Below are positions 9,065 through 18,185 of a stretch of 64,000 bases of DNA, one piece after another; position 1 is the first letter of the stretch, and the number at the start of each line of letters is the position of its first letter. Position numbers and translations under genes: made by a program. This DNA comes from Mesobacillus subterraneus. Lineage in GTDB: Bacteria > Bacillota > Bacilli > Bacillales > Cytobacillaceae. The notes under the pieces were generated by a model, which worked only from the letters and a program-made list of their open reading frames with translations, had not been told where the DNA came from and did not search any database. Location of the stretch: the NCBI RefSeq assembly GCF_023715485.1, contig NZ_JAMBOF010000018.1, positions 1-64,000 on the forward strand, read 5' to 3'.

Positions 9065-10165
9065 ATGTTAACTATACTGCTGCTTTTGATTGGAATTTTA
9101 GTTGTTGGTTTTGCTGTTTTAAAACTTTATCCGGCTTTCGGGGGCAAGCACACCAAAGAGAAAAGAGCGATCTACAGCCAGTCGCCGCAATATCAAAACG
9201 GGAAGTTCGTCAATCAGGTGCCCACTACATGGGATACAAGCTTTAACTCGATGGCTTCAATGCTGAAGGATTTTGTTAAAGGCAATCCGAACCGGAAGCC
9301 CAAATCGCACATCCCAATGGCCACGTTTAAGCCATTCCCAAATGAAGCTGGAAAAGAAACGATGCTCACCTGGTTTGGACACTCAGCATTCCTGTTGGAA
9401 ATCGAGGGTAAGTCGATTTTGTTTGATCCGATGTTTGGCAAGGCGCCAACTCCTTTTCCAGTGAGGGGCCAGCGCTACAGCGGGAGCCTTCCTTTCGAAA
9501 TTGAAGAATTGCCAATGATTGATGCTGTGGTCCTGTCGCATGACCATTATGATCACCTTGATTACGGATCGATCATGAAGCTAAAGGGAAAGGTCAAGCA
9601 GTATTTTGCTCCGCTGGGGGTTGGGACACATTTGGAGAGATGGGGAATCTCCCCTGAAAAAATAAGTGAGCATGACTGGTGGAATGAAATCTCCTTTGAA
9701 GGATTGCAAATGGTTTGTACTCCGGCACGACATTTTTCAGGACGCAGCCTTACAGATCGGAATTCTTCGCTCTGGTGTTCCTGGGTAATCACAGGTGGAA
9801 ATTCAAAAATTTATTTTAGCGGTGATGGAGGGTACGGACCGCATTTTAAAGAGATTGGAGAAAAGTACGGACCTTTTGATATTACCTTGATGGAATGCGG
9901 ACAATACGATGAACGCTGGGCTGCAATCCATATGATCCCTGAGGAAACGGTCCAGGCCCATATCGATGTGAAAGGAAAGGTGCTGATCCCGGTTCATTGG
10001 GGTGCTTTTACCTTATCCCTGCATGATTGGTATGACCCTGTTGAAAGGGCGGTTAAAGCAGCAAAAGAATCCGGAGTTGAGATTGCAACTCCTCGGATCG
10101 GGGAGTCAGTTACTGTTGGCGCAGATTATCCTTCATCAGTCTGGTGGCGTTTAGCTGAAAGCTGA
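9065..10165 (+). CDS. Membrane-anchored MBL-fold hydrolase (NAPE-PLD/UlaG-like)
   Basis: Metallo-beta-lactamase fold hydrolase. A hydrophobic N-terminal helix (about residues 2-22) acts as a membrane anchor or signal sequence. Metal-binding motif SHDHYDHLD (near residue 158) is the HxHxDH signature, with further ligands in TPARHFSGR and FSGDGGYGPHF, and a late His in IPVHWGAF. The combination with TWFGHSAFLLE resembles N-acylphosphatidylethanolamine phospholipase D-like and UlaG-like lactonase families. ATG 9065 is chosen because AAGAGG at 9051-9056 is 8 bp away; the ATG at 9059 is too close. 366 aa. The physiological substrate is unknown. Confidence 0.85.
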   Translation: MLTILLLLIGILVVGFAVLKLYPAFGGKHTKEKRAIYSQSPQYQNGKFVNQVPTTWDTSFNSMASMLKDFVKGNPNRKPKSHIPMATFKPFPNEAGKETMLTWFGHSAFLLEIEGKSILFDPMFGKAPTPFPVRGQRYSGSLPFEIEELPMIDAVVLSHDHYDHLDYGSIMKLKGKVKQYFAPLGVGTHLERWGISPEKISEHDWWNEISFEGLQMVCTPARHFSGRSLTDRNSSLWCSWVITGGNSKIYFSGDGGYGPHFKEIGEKYGPFDITLMECGQYDERWAAIHMIPEETVQAHIDVKGKVLIPVHWGAFTLSLHDWYDPVERAVKAAKESGVEIATPRIGESVTVGADYPSSVWWRLAES

Positions 10166-10190
10166 TTGGGGGAGGATTTTAAAATGAAAT

Positions 10191-10220
10191 GAAAGCCACG
10201 TGATCATTCACATGGCTTTC
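10191..10220. terminator. Terminator between convergent genes
   Basis: Stem GAAAGCCA / TGGCTTTC with a 14-nt loop, between the MBL hydrolase and the HxlR gene. Just upstream at 10168-10190 a strong ribosome site (GGGGGAGG) is followed by ATG AAA TGA, possibly a gene remnant. Confidence 0.6.
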
Positions 10221-10222
10221 CA

Positions 10223-10579
10223 TTACTCAATCGACTGAGGCTGAATCAATACATCCTCTTTATTCGGATGATTCTTTTCAATATGCTGCTCGCCCCAAGA
10301 ACATAGTGAATCTAATATTCCTTTTAATGACCAGCCATAATCCGTCAGTGAATATTCGACCTTTGGAGGGACCTGGTTGTATACTTCGCGCAAAATAACA
10401 TTATCCTCTTCAAGCTCACGCAATTGCTGCGTGAGCATTTTTTGTGTGATCCCAGGCATCAGTTTCTTCAGCTCGCTCGTGCGTTTCTTTCCTTCGATCA
10501 AATGGCATAGGATGACGACCTTCCATTTGCCGCCGATGACCTCCAGTGCGGCTTCGACTGGAATATTGTATTTTTTCAT
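10223..10579 (-). CDS. HxlR/DUF24 family transcriptional regulator
   Basis: Winged-helix regulator of the HxlR (DUF24) type. The family signature is clear: YNIPVEAALEVIGGKWKVVIL followed by IEGKKRTSELKKLMPGITQKMLTQQLRELEEDNVI. One Cys near position 25 (VILCHL) could serve as a redox switch, as in YodB-type DUF24 regulators, but it is not at the usual N-terminal position. 118 aa, normal. GGAGG precedes ATG 10579 on the minus strand. It is divergent from an MFS efflux gene, the arrangement of B. subtilis ytcD/ytbD, so it probably controls that gene and itself. A TTAC-N5-AGTG motif lies about 55 bp upstream of its start. Confidence 0.9.
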   Translation of the reverse strand: MKKYNIPVEAALEVIGGKWKVVILCHLIEGKKRTSELKKLMPGITQKMLTQQLRELEEDNVILREVYNQVPPKVEYSLTDYGWSLKGILDSLCSWGEQHIEKNHPNKEDVLIQPQSIE

Positions 10580-10632
10580 GGCTCGTCTGCCTCCTTTATT
10601 TTAATTTGAACTATGTCAAAGGTATCAAATTG

Positions 10633-10646
10633 GTTACTTTTTAGTG
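10633..10646. promoter_or_regulatory. Possible HxlR-type operator half-palindrome
   Basis: GTTACTTTTTAGTG lies in the hxlR-MFS intergenic region. It resembles the CTTACT(N)AGTAAG palindromes found at 30188 and 38010-38049. Proposed as autoregulatory DUF24 site by similarity only. Confidence 0.3.
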
Positions 10647-10840
10647 CCTATAGTACTTGAAAGTGCGTACTTCCCAATGTTGCAGTAAGAAGTCATAATA
10701 GCATTCTGTTGGGAACCCTTCAGTTGGTTAGGCCCATTATACAACTACGATCCACAAAGGTGTATAGGGCACTTTTAAGTACCTATATCACCTGCAGGTG
10801 CCTATGGAACTTGAAAGTGCGTACTTCCCAACTTTCCAGG
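10640..10840. repeat. Degenerate repeat cluster in hxlR-MFS intergenic region
   Basis: Two copies of a roughly 65-bp segment begin at 10644 and 10798 and share CTTGAAAGTGCGTACTTCCC exactly, followed by a diverging CATAAT(A/T)GCATTC part. Within them ~20-bp subunits recur: GTACCTATATCACCTGCAG, GTGCCTATGGAACTTGAAA, GTGCGTACTTCCCAACTT. An inverted unit (GGGCACTTTTAAGTACCTAT) lies at 10768-10787. The cluster could hold HxlR operators, but its degenerate ~20-bp repetition resembles the arrays at 121-200 and 14567-14660. Confidence 0.6.
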
Positions 10841-10932
10841 TATGCATCATAATTGCATTCATGCTGGCACGGTGAAAGGCGCCTTCACTGGCCAACTTGG
10901 AAGTAAATCTATTCTTAGGAGGATTTCTTATT

Positions 10933-12129
10933 ATGAGTTCACATATACAACAAACCAAAAGTAAGGGTGGAACACTATCGCTTTTAGCATTGGCGATCAG
11001 TGCATTTGGCATCGGTACGACCGAATTCGTCCCGGTAGGATTATTATCAACGATTGCAGACGATTTAAATATATCTATTACAATGGCTGGATTATTGATT
11101 TCCGGCTATGCGATGGGAGTTGCGTTTGGAGCACCGATATTAACAGCTTTAACCAATAAGATGAGCCGTAAAACACTGCTGATGGCTTTGATGGTCATCT
11201 TTATTGTCGGGAATTCTATTGCGGCTGTTTCTACTAGCTTTGGCCTATTATTAGTCGCCCGCATCATCACTGCATTTTCACATGGTGTCTTCTTCTCGAT
11301 AGGGTCAACGATTGCTGCTGATTTAGTACCGGAACATAAAAGGGCTAGTGCGATTGCCTTCATGTTCACAGGATTGACTGTCGCGACTGTCACAGGCGTA
11401 CCGCTAGGAACATTCATTGGCCAGATGTTTGGCTGGAGAGCTACATTTTTGGGAGTAGCTCTGCTAGGTGTAGTTGGAATTATCGCAAGTGCAATCCTGA
11501 TTCCGAAAAATATTAAAGATGCACCACCTTCAAAGTTCAGCGACCAATTAAAAGTTTTAAAAAACGGTCCGCTATTATTGGCATTCGCCATTACCGCACT
11601 TGGTTATGGAGGAACATTCGTAGCATTTACCTACCTGACGCCAATACTTCAGGACATTACTGGCTTTTCACCCAGTGCAGTTAGCATCATTCTATTAGTC
11701 TATGGAATTGCAGTAGCCATCGGAAATACGATTGGCGGCAAGGCTGCCGATAAAAATCCACTAAAGGCATTGTCATGGATGTTCATTATTCAAGCGATCA
11801 TCCTGGTTATTCTAACTTTCACAGCACCGTTCAAGATTGTGGGAGTAATCACGATCTTCTTGTTGGGAGTATTTGCATTCATGAATGTACCTGGATTGCA
11901 GGTTCTCGTTGTGAAATTGGCAGAACGTTATGTTCCAGCTGCTGTCAATGTCGCTTCAGCATTGAATATAGCAGCCTTTAACGTTGGAATCGCTATCGGG
12001 GCATTTGTTGGCGGAATAATCGTCGATACGATTGGGCTAATCCATACTCCATGGATAGGCGGAGTCATGGTTTTAGGCGCGGTATTTCTGACCATGTGGA
12101 GCATGGCTATTGAAAAACAAAAGCAATGA
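10933..12129 (+). CDS. MFS efflux transporter, YtbD/AraJ-like
   Basis: Twelve-helix major facilitator of the DHA1 drug/metabolite efflux type. The start FGIGTTEFVPVGLLSTIADD is the hallmark of the YtbD/YdhP/PbuE group, and the loop 2-3 motif (around ALTNKMSRKTLLMA) matches the MFS A-motif region. ATG 10933 follows AGGAGG at 10918-10923; the upstream extension to 10897 has no ribosome site. 398 aa, normal. It is divergent from an HxlR regulator and followed by a terminator, thus probably a monocistronic, HxlR-controlled efflux gene. Substrate is not predictable; purine, arabinose and drug exporters all occur in this group. Confidence 0.88.
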   Translation: MSSHIQQTKSKGGTLSLLALAISAFGIGTTEFVPVGLLSTIADDLNISITMAGLLISGYAMGVAFGAPILTALTNKMSRKTLLMALMVIFIVGNSIAAVSTSFGLLLVARIITAFSHGVFFSIGSTIAADLVPEHKRASAIAFMFTGLTVATVTGVPLGTFIGQMFGWRATFLGVALLGVVGIIASAILIPKNIKDAPPSKFSDQLKVLKNGPLLLAFAITALGYGGTFVAFTYLTPILQDITGFSPSAVSIILLVYGIAVAIGNTIGGKAADKNPLKALSWMFIIQAIILVILTFTAPFKIVGVITIFLLGVFAFMNVPGLQVLVVKLAERYVPAAVNVASALNIAAFNVGIAIGAFVGGIIVDTIGLIHTPWIGGVMVLGAVFLTMWSMAIEKQKQ

Positions 12130-12137
12130 GATTAAGG

Positions 12138-12165
12138 ACTGTCCTTTAAGGGGCAGTCTATTTTT
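12138..12165 (+). terminator. Terminator after MFS gene
   Basis: Stem GACTGTCC / GGGCAGTC (one G-U pair), loop TTTAAG, followed by TATTTTT. Confidence 0.75.
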
Positions 12166-12529
12166 CAAGTTTCGGATTTACTTCCGACCGATACAGAAAT
12201 TTATTTCCTATATATGGGATATAAAGATCGCAAAGGAGATTCTATATGCCCGAAACGAGGAGAGAGTAGAGCTTCAGGGATTGTAAAATTAAAATTGACA
12301 AATATACAAGAAGAATAATCCAGAAAGATTCCATGTTAATTGGAATCTTTTTTGTGGTTTGGAAGATGTCTGGCAGGCTGCTAGGTATATAGATTCCATT
12401 GTGATTGTCCACACAAATATAAACTCCTCAAATAGATTCATTTTTTGTGAAATTTACAAATTCAACATATTTCGACAACATTTTTACATTATGATTATTT
12501 TGGATTTGTATTTGAGGAGGTAGTCAAAG
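12166..12529. other. Intergenic region with an orphan terminator
   Basis: No gene is supported here. A ribosome-site-like AAAGGAG at 12234 precedes only a 7-codon frame. A good plus-strand terminator, AAAGATTCCA (12324-12333) / TGGAATCTTT (12341-12350) plus T run, stands without a recognisable gene in front, so a short RNA or a degraded gene is possible. The last 100 bp are AT-rich and probably carry the promoter of the phospholipase D gene. Confidence 0.5.
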
Positions 12530-14551
12530 TTGAAGAAAATGATTTCTGTTTTACCAGCACTTATCTTATTGTTTTCAACTCTTTACCCGTCATTCATGAC
12601 CAGTGCTCCAACCGTGAATGCAGCTGAAGCACCAAATGTGGTCATCAGTGAAATTGCCTGGATGGGAACATCCAAAAGCTACAGCGATGAATGGATTGAA
12701 CTCTATAATAATTCAGGTACAGATGTTGTTCTGGACGGCTGGCAGCTGAATGCGGCGGACGGTGCCCCGGCGATTGCGCTTAGCGGCAAGATTCCGGCAA
12801 ACAGTTACTTTTTGCTTGAAAAAACAGACGACCAATCCGTGACCGAGATCCAAGCTGACCTTATATATAGCGGCTCACTCGGCAATACCGCGGAACACCT
12901 CAAACTAATTGATGCGGCAGGTGCTGTAATTGACGAAGTCGACACCTGGTACGCTGGTGACAACACAAAAAAAGCAACGATGGAGCGTATCGATCCAGGA
13001 GTTTCGGGATTAGATTCAACCAACTGGGCGACTGCCAACGCAAGCTATGCGGATGGGTTGGGCACGCCAAAGGCATTCAATTCAACAGGCACTGATGGAA
13101 GCGGCTCGGTTGGAGATCCTGGCGGCGGTTCAACGACACCTCCTCCAGCAAATAATGCATGTGAAGACAGAACACAGCGGATTAATAATGTTTCCGAGGC
13201 TGAAGGAGCAATGAATGTTTATTTTAATAAATGTGCATTCCCTCAATATGCATCGGCAGGAAATGAAGCTAACTATAATGTGAATTTTGAAGATATCTTA
13301 ATCAAGAGACTTAACTCAGCAACAAAGAGCATTGACTTTGCTACATATGAAATCAATCTTCCGCGCGTGGTTGATACATTGATCCAGAAAGCAGCTCAGG
13401 GTGTTGACGTTCGGGTCATAGCTGATTCAAAAGACGCGGCAGACCCTCACTATGCAGAACGTTTTGAAACGATGCGACTTTACCTGGAAAAAATGGTACG
13501 CGGACAGGATGCAAAAATTGGCACAGCTGATGATATCGTTATTTTTTCAGACTCCCCAATGTTTGCTGTAGAAGACAGTGCGAAAAGAACCAATCTGGGA
13601 CTTCCGGTTAATGCGAATGATATCGCGCAAGTGAACGTGACAGTGGGCAACACTGCTGAAACAGGCCGGTTGTTTGTCGATGGTGAAGCAAAGGCAGCGG
13701 GCAGCTATTACGGACCGGGAAACCAGATGCACAATAAGTTCGCAATCGTAGATGACCGCTGGGTATTCACTGGCACCTGGAATTTTACTGTGACAGGCCT
13801 TTATGGCTCAGATGAAAATATGCAACAGGGCATCCTTGATGGCAACCAGAACCAAATCGTAGAAATCAACTGGCCACAGCTGGCAGGAATCTATGAAACG
13901 GAATTTAATGAAATGTGGGGAACCACTGCTTTGAATCCGGATCCTGCGCTCTCGAACTTCAGCAGCCGTAAAACTGATAACACAACACATGTAATTGATA
14001 TCAACGGGAAAAAGGTAGAAATCTATTTTTCTGCAGGGGATAATGCTATTGGGAAAATGGCTGATCTGATTCGCAACGAAGCCCATTTCAATACATACTT
14101 CTCGATTTTTGCGTGGAGCGATCAGGCACTTGCGGATGAATTGAAAAATAAATGGGAAGGGTCCTACAATGACATGGAGGGAACCCTTACTGGATTTGAT
14201 ATGAAAGGCTTGTTCGATTCAGATTTCTGGAATCAATGGTGGTCTGCGAGTGTCGATATGACTGGGCGGACTGCTTCACAGACAAGCGTAAACAATCCAA
14301 ACACACGCTGGAACAATCCGGCACCTGTTTACGCTGATGCTGAGGTTCGCAAGCTCCATAGCAAGACGATGCTGATCGACGTCGATACAGATAGTGACCC
14401 TACTGTCATCGTCGGTTCCACTAACTGGAGCAACAACGGCAACAACGTTAATGACGAAAATATGCTGATCATCCATGACACAGCTATCACCAACCAGTTC
14501 GTGCAGGAGTTCAACGCCCGCTACGTCCAAGCAGGCGGGACATTGCAATAA
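12530..14551 (+). CDS. Secreted LTD + phospholipase D-like protein
   Basis: Exported protein with a signal peptide (residues 1-31, cleavage near VNA-AEA), a lamin-tail domain (about 36-170, with ISEIAWMG and EWIELYN), a Gly/Ser/Pro linker (185-207), and two phospholipase D modules (about 225-470 and 480-670). Both HKD motifs are complete: H401-K403-D408 in HNKFAIVDD and H610-K612-D617 in HSKTMLID, so the enzyme should be active. LTD often targets extracellular nucleases or cell-surface enzymes; PLD modules hydrolyse phosphodiesters of lipids or nucleic acids. Start TTG 12530 is 9 bp after GAGGAGG. 673 aa. Single gene. Nuclease versus phospholipase activity cannot be settled from sequence. Confidence 0.88.
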   Translation: MKKMISVLPALILLFSTLYPSFMTSAPTVNAAEAPNVVISEIAWMGTSKSYSDEWIELYNNSGTDVVLDGWQLNAADGAPAIALSGKIPANSYFLLEKTDDQSVTEIQADLIYSGSLGNTAEHLKLIDAAGAVIDEVDTWYAGDNTKKATMERIDPGVSGLDSTNWATANASYADGLGTPKAFNSTGTDGSGSVGDPGGGSTTPPPANNACEDRTQRINNVSEAEGAMNVYFNKCAFPQYASAGNEANYNVNFEDILIKRLNSATKSIDFATYEINLPRVVDTLIQKAAQGVDVRVIADSKDAADPHYAERFETMRLYLEKMVRGQDAKIGTADDIVIFSDSPMFAVEDSAKRTNLGLPVNANDIAQVNVTVGNTAETGRLFVDGEAKAAGSYYGPGNQMHNKFAIVDDRWVFTGTWNFTVTGLYGSDENMQQGILDGNQNQIVEINWPQLAGIYETEFNEMWGTTALNPDPALSNFSSRKTDNTTHVIDINGKKVEIYFSAGDNAIGKMADLIRNEAHFNTYFSIFAWSDQALADELKNKWEGSYNDMEGTLTGFDMKGLFDSDFWNQWWSASVDMTGRTASQTSVNNPNTRWNNPAPVYADAEVRKLHSKTMLIDVDTDSDPTVIVGSTNWSNNGNNVNDENMLIIHDTAITNQFVQEFNARYVQAGGTLQ

Positions 14552-14566
14552 AGTAGATAATTTTCC

Positions 14567-14660
14567 CCAACTGGTATTAAATTTTAGTTAACTGTTATTG
14601 TACCATCGTATGAAAATTGCGCTAACCGGTATTAAGCCTTTTGCAACTGGTATTAAACCA
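14567..14660. repeat. Degenerate ~20-bp repeat array (AACTGGTATTAA)
   Basis: AACTGGTATTAA at 14569 and 14645, AACCGGTATTAA at 14624, and a weaker AACTGTTATTG at 14590. Spacings are 21, 34 and 21 bp. It directly follows the phospholipase D gene. No coding potential. Confidence 0.6.
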
Positions 14661-14703
14661 GAATAAATGGAAATAAATCTTATAAACTGCCATCTTATCA
14701 TAC

Positions 14704-14733
14704 AAAAAGTGCCTGGATTCCAGGCACTTTTTT
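14704..14733. terminator. Bidirectional terminator
   Basis: Stem AAAAAGTGCCTGG / CCAGGCACTTTTT with a 3-nt loop, T run on the right and A run on the left. Ends the phospholipase D transcript. Confidence 0.88.
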
Positions 14734-14750
14734 GTATGAATATAGTAATG

Positions 14751-14781
14751 AAAAGGGCAAAGCAACCTAAGTCGCTTTGCC
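14751..14781 (-). terminator. Terminator of RND pump gene
   Basis: Stem GGCAAAGC (14756-14763) / GCTTTGCC (14774-14781); on the minus strand it continues CTTTT. Confidence 0.7.
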
Positions 14782-14793
14782 TTGTTAACAATC

Positions 14794-17700
14794 CTAGCTC
14801 AACACTTCTGGAACAGGAGTGATGGAACCTTTGTTTTTCTTAGCTTTTCTGCTGAGCCAGCTGCGTTTTACTGTGCTGCGTGTGAAGATACGGTATACCG
14901 CCGGAATCAGCAGCAGTGTGATCAAGGTTGCGAAGCTCAGGCCGGCAATGATTGCAGTTGCCATTGGTGCCTGGTAATTGCCCGATCCGCCTGTAGCCAG
15001 TGCCAATGGAAGCATGCCGCCGACGGTTGTCAAGGTTGTCATTAGGATTGGCCGGATCCGGTTCTTTCCTGCTTCCACGAGTGCTTCCTGAACAGTGAAG
15101 CCTTCGTTACGAAGCTGGTTTGTACGGTCGATCAATAAAATTGCGTTATTCAAGACGATTCCAATCAGCATGATGATGCCCATTCCTGACATGACACTCA
15201 GTTCACGCTGAGTAAGGAACAATCCGAGAATGACACCGACAATGGTCATCGGAATGACGGACATAACAATCAGTGGGTGCCCCAGGTGATTGAATTGAAC
15301 GGCCATAACCAAATATACCAGGAATATTGAAATCGCCAGAATCAGAATCATGTCCTGAACCAATTCCTGCTGTTTCTCCAAGTCTCCAGCCGGTGCGATA
15401 TTATAGCCTGCTGGTGCATCATATTGGTCCATTAGTTTCTGGACTTCACGGTTAATGGCACCCAGGTCTTTTCCTTCAATATCAGCAGAGATGGAAATGA
15501 ATCGTTCTCCATCCTTATGTGTGATTTGGTTGGGATTTTCCACACTCTTTAATGAAATGAATGTTGATAGCTCTTTCTCGCCTGATGGTGTGCGCATTTT
15601 CAAATCCAACAGTGCTGAGTTAGTTGTTGTTTCTTCAGCCCATTCAACTTTTAAAGGTACATTTTCCTCATCGATTTTCAGTTCCCCTACTGGCATCTGT
15701 AAAAAGGCTTGCTCGATAAATTGTTTGACTTGAAGCTGGGACACCCCGGATTTTTCAATTTCAGTTTCATTCAGCTGGACAATTTGTTCAACTGAAGTCC
15801 TTTCGATAGAGTTCTCGACTCCTACAATTCCTTCAATTTTCTCAAGGTCTTTAATGAAATCATCCGCAATCGATTTTAATTCATCAAAGCTTTCACCAGA
15901 GATATTAATCTGGACAGGGGAGCCGCCGCCAGCTGACATTGCAGCCTGGGCACCTTTAACTGGGACCTTTTCTTCTAGTCCTCTTAATGCCTTAAGGATT
16001 TCTTCATTTACTTCTTTTTGTTCTCGAGTAATTTCATCGTCTTTTGTCATGTTGATGATGGTATACATCATGTTACCTGAATCCATTACATAATTTGTTT
16101 CAACATCTGTGACGTCTTCCAGGGCTTTATTTATTTCTGTTACGACTTCCTGCTTCTCCTCCAGGCTTAAACCTGGCTCCACGGTAACCATGATTTCAGA
16201 ATAACGATTCAGCATATCCGGCATGATCGTCATCGGAATTTTTGTCACCAGCATGAGTGAACCGGCAAGCATCAGAAAGAACAGCCCGATGACGGCAAAA
16301 CTGTGACGCTTTTTCCTGATCGTCCAGGAAACGATACTGCTGTATGCACGCAGCAAAGGACCGTCCTTTTTGACTTTTTCTTGCTTTTTCAATTTCAGGA
16401 ATTTCTCTGCAAGAGAAGGAATCAGAGTAAAAGAAACAATGACAGAGCTAATAAGGGTAATAGCGACAACTACTGATAGCATGATCATAAACGAGCCCAT
16501 TTCACCGCCAAGAAGGCCAATTGGCAGGAATACAACGATAGTCGTCAGCATTGAAGCCAGCACAGCTGTAGCAACTTCCTTCGTTCCTTCAAGTACTGCA
16601 TCCGTATTATTCAGTCCAAGTTCTTTTTTACGGTAAATCGATTCAAGGATGACGATGGATGAGTCTACCATCATTCCAATACCCAGTCCAAGTCCTATTA
16701 AAGTCAGGATATTGAAGCTGTAACCGAACATCCACATCGATGCGAAGGTGAGCAGCACGGATGTAGGAATTGATAGGCCAACAATCAGCGTGGCCCTGAT
16801 ATTTCGCAAGAACAGAATCAGAATGACAACCGCAATCGCAGCACCGATCAAAATATTGCTTGTTACACCATCAATAGATTCCTTGACATAATCAGCCTGA
16901 GCAACCATTTCATTCAATTCAATGCCACTGATTAGCCCCTCATCGCGGATTTTTTTGATTTCCTCACGTACTGCTTCTGCCATCTCGATTTGTGTCGCAT
17001 CGGATACTCTGCCTATCTGGACAAAGATAAAATCCTTCGTGCCATTTTTCCAGACAAGAGATGAGCTCTCCAATGGCTGAAGCGAAACGTCCGCGACATC
17101 AGACAACTTGATAAAGCCTTCCTGTGAAGGGATGTGCAGATTTTTGACATTCTCAACAGATTCAAGCTTCGTATTCCATCTCAAAGAAGGGGAATTTCCT
17201 TCATCATTCAGCTGGCCCAATGTCGCTTCATTGTTTGCCTGCTGGATGGCTCCAATCACTTGGGAGGCATCAAGGCCTCTTTTGGTAATTTCGTCTCGCT
17301 TTAGCTCAACCGTCACTTCTTTTTCTAAACTTCCTGACAACGATACATCACGGACTTCAGGTAAATCTTCAAGCCTTGGTTCAAGAATGTTTTTAGCGAA
17401 CGCAGTCATTTCTACCATATCTGATCCAGAAATATACATGAAGAAATCGTAAGCTTGGCTTGTGCCGGATTGGGCGGCTACCACTTCTTTTACACCGGAA
17501 ATGTCAGAGGTCGTCGAATTAACCACGGATTCCACTTCCTTGAACACTTCATCTCCGCGTCCGCGTTCAATCGTCAACTGCAGGGAGCTTCTGCCGATGT
17601 TGCTTGTTGACTTGATTTCTTCGACACCTGCTACACCAAGAATTTTCTTTTCAAGTGGGGTGGTGATATTTCTCTCCACTTCAATCGCTGGCATCTCCCC

Positions 17701-17853
17701 AGCATTGATCTCAATATAGGCGCCATCCATCTGAATCGGTGGCAAAAGCTCTTTATCCAGCCTCAAAAGCGAAAAGCTGCCAATCACTAAAACTAACACA
17801 ACCATTAAACCGACTAAAATTTTTCTGTGAACGACAAATTTTAATAAATTCAT
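14794..17853 (-). CDS. swrC: RND efflux transporter permease (SwrC/AcrB-like)
   Basis: Proton-driven resistance-nodulation-division exporter. The N-terminal helix (about 10-30) is followed by a large extracytoplasmic loop, helices 2-6, a second large loop, and helices 7-12, the duplicated AcrB layout. LTLIGLGLGIGMMVDSSIVI holds the conserved TM4 Asp of the proton relay. 1019 aa, as in B. subtilis SwrC (YerP), which exports surfactin and affects swarming. ATG 17853 is chosen for GGGGAGG upstream; the frame extends 11 codons further without a ribosome site. No membrane-fusion protein or TetR-type regulator is adjacent, as is usual for Gram-positive RND pumps. Substrate is inferred by homology only. 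Confidence 0.9.
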   Translation of the reverse strand: MNLLKFVVHRKILVGLMVVLVLVIGSFSLLRLDKELLPPIQMDGAYIEINAGEMPAIEVERNITTPLEKKILGVAGVEEIKSTSNIGRSSLQLTIERGRGDEVFKEVESVVNSTTSDISGVKEVVAAQSGTSQAYDFFMYISGSDMVEMTAFAKNILEPRLEDLPEVRDVSLSGSLEKEVTVELKRDEITKRGLDASQVIGAIQQANNEATLGQLNDEGNSPSLRWNTKLESVENVKNLHIPSQEGFIKLSDVADVSLQPLESSSLVWKNGTKDFIFVQIGRVSDATQIEMAEAVREEIKKIRDEGLISGIELNEMVAQADYVKESIDGVTSNILIGAAIAVVILILFLRNIRATLIVGLSIPTSVLLTFASMWMFGYSFNILTLIGLGLGIGMMVDSSIVILESIYRKKELGLNNTDAVLEGTKEVATAVLASMLTTIVVFLPIGLLGGEMGSFMIMLSVVVAITLISSVIVSFTLIPSLAEKFLKLKKQEKVKKDGPLLRAYSSIVSWTIRKKRHSFAVIGLFFLMLAGSLMLVTKIPMTIMPDMLNRYSEIMVTVEPGLSLEEKQEVVTEINKALEDVTDVETNYVMDSGNMMYTIINMTKDDEITREQKEVNEEILKALRGLEEKVPVKGAQAAMSAGGGSPVQINISGESFDELKSIADDFIKDLEKIEGIVGVENSIERTSVEQIVQLNETEIEKSGVSQLQVKQFIEQAFLQMPVGELKIDEENVPLKVEWAEETTTNSALLDLKMRTPSGEKELSTFISLKSVENPNQITHKDGERFISISADIEGKDLGAINREVQKLMDQYDAPAGYNIAPAGDLEKQQELVQDMILILAISIFLVYLVMAVQFNHLGHPLIVMSVIPMTIVGVILGLFLTQRELSVMSGMGIIMLIGIVLNNAILLIDRTNQLRNEGFTVQEALVEAGKNRIRPILMTTLTTVGGMLPLALATGGSGNYQAPMATAIIAGLSFATLITLLLIPAVYRIFTRSTVKRSWLSRKAKKNKGSITPVPEVLS

Positions 17854-18185
17854 AAAATCCTCCCCAACTCTATCTTGAAATAACAATGTAAAAAATTTCT
17901 ATTTTATTCATTCAAAAACAGATTATACACATATTAATAGGGAAAAATAACTATATTTTTTCAAATTAATAATTATTTTTTAATAGGTATACCTAATGTG
18001 ATAATTTGTATTTTGGTATAAAATAAGAATCTTTTAAGTTCCTTTCAGCTGTTTCCATTTTATCCCTTGAATTGGGGATTCATAATGAGCCAGAGACAGA
18101 TTTTCGTATAAGACTTAAGGCTGAGGAGGATTAAGCTTTTTAAAAGAGAATATTTTAGTTCTGTATTAAAAGTAGAGGTGATCTT
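17854..18185. other. Divergent intergenic region, promoters only
   Basis: About 330 bp between the divergent RND and ComB-like genes. AT-rich with no gene or clear hairpin; it must contain both promoters, but none is convincing enough to place. Confidence 0.5.

Noticed and set aside
10166-10190. Strong ribosome site followed by ATG AAA TGA
   Set aside because: Only two codons; probably a relic of a lost start or chance.
14794-17886. Full-length RND frame from 17886
   Set aside because: The first 11 codons have no ribosome site; GGGGAGG supports ATG 17853.
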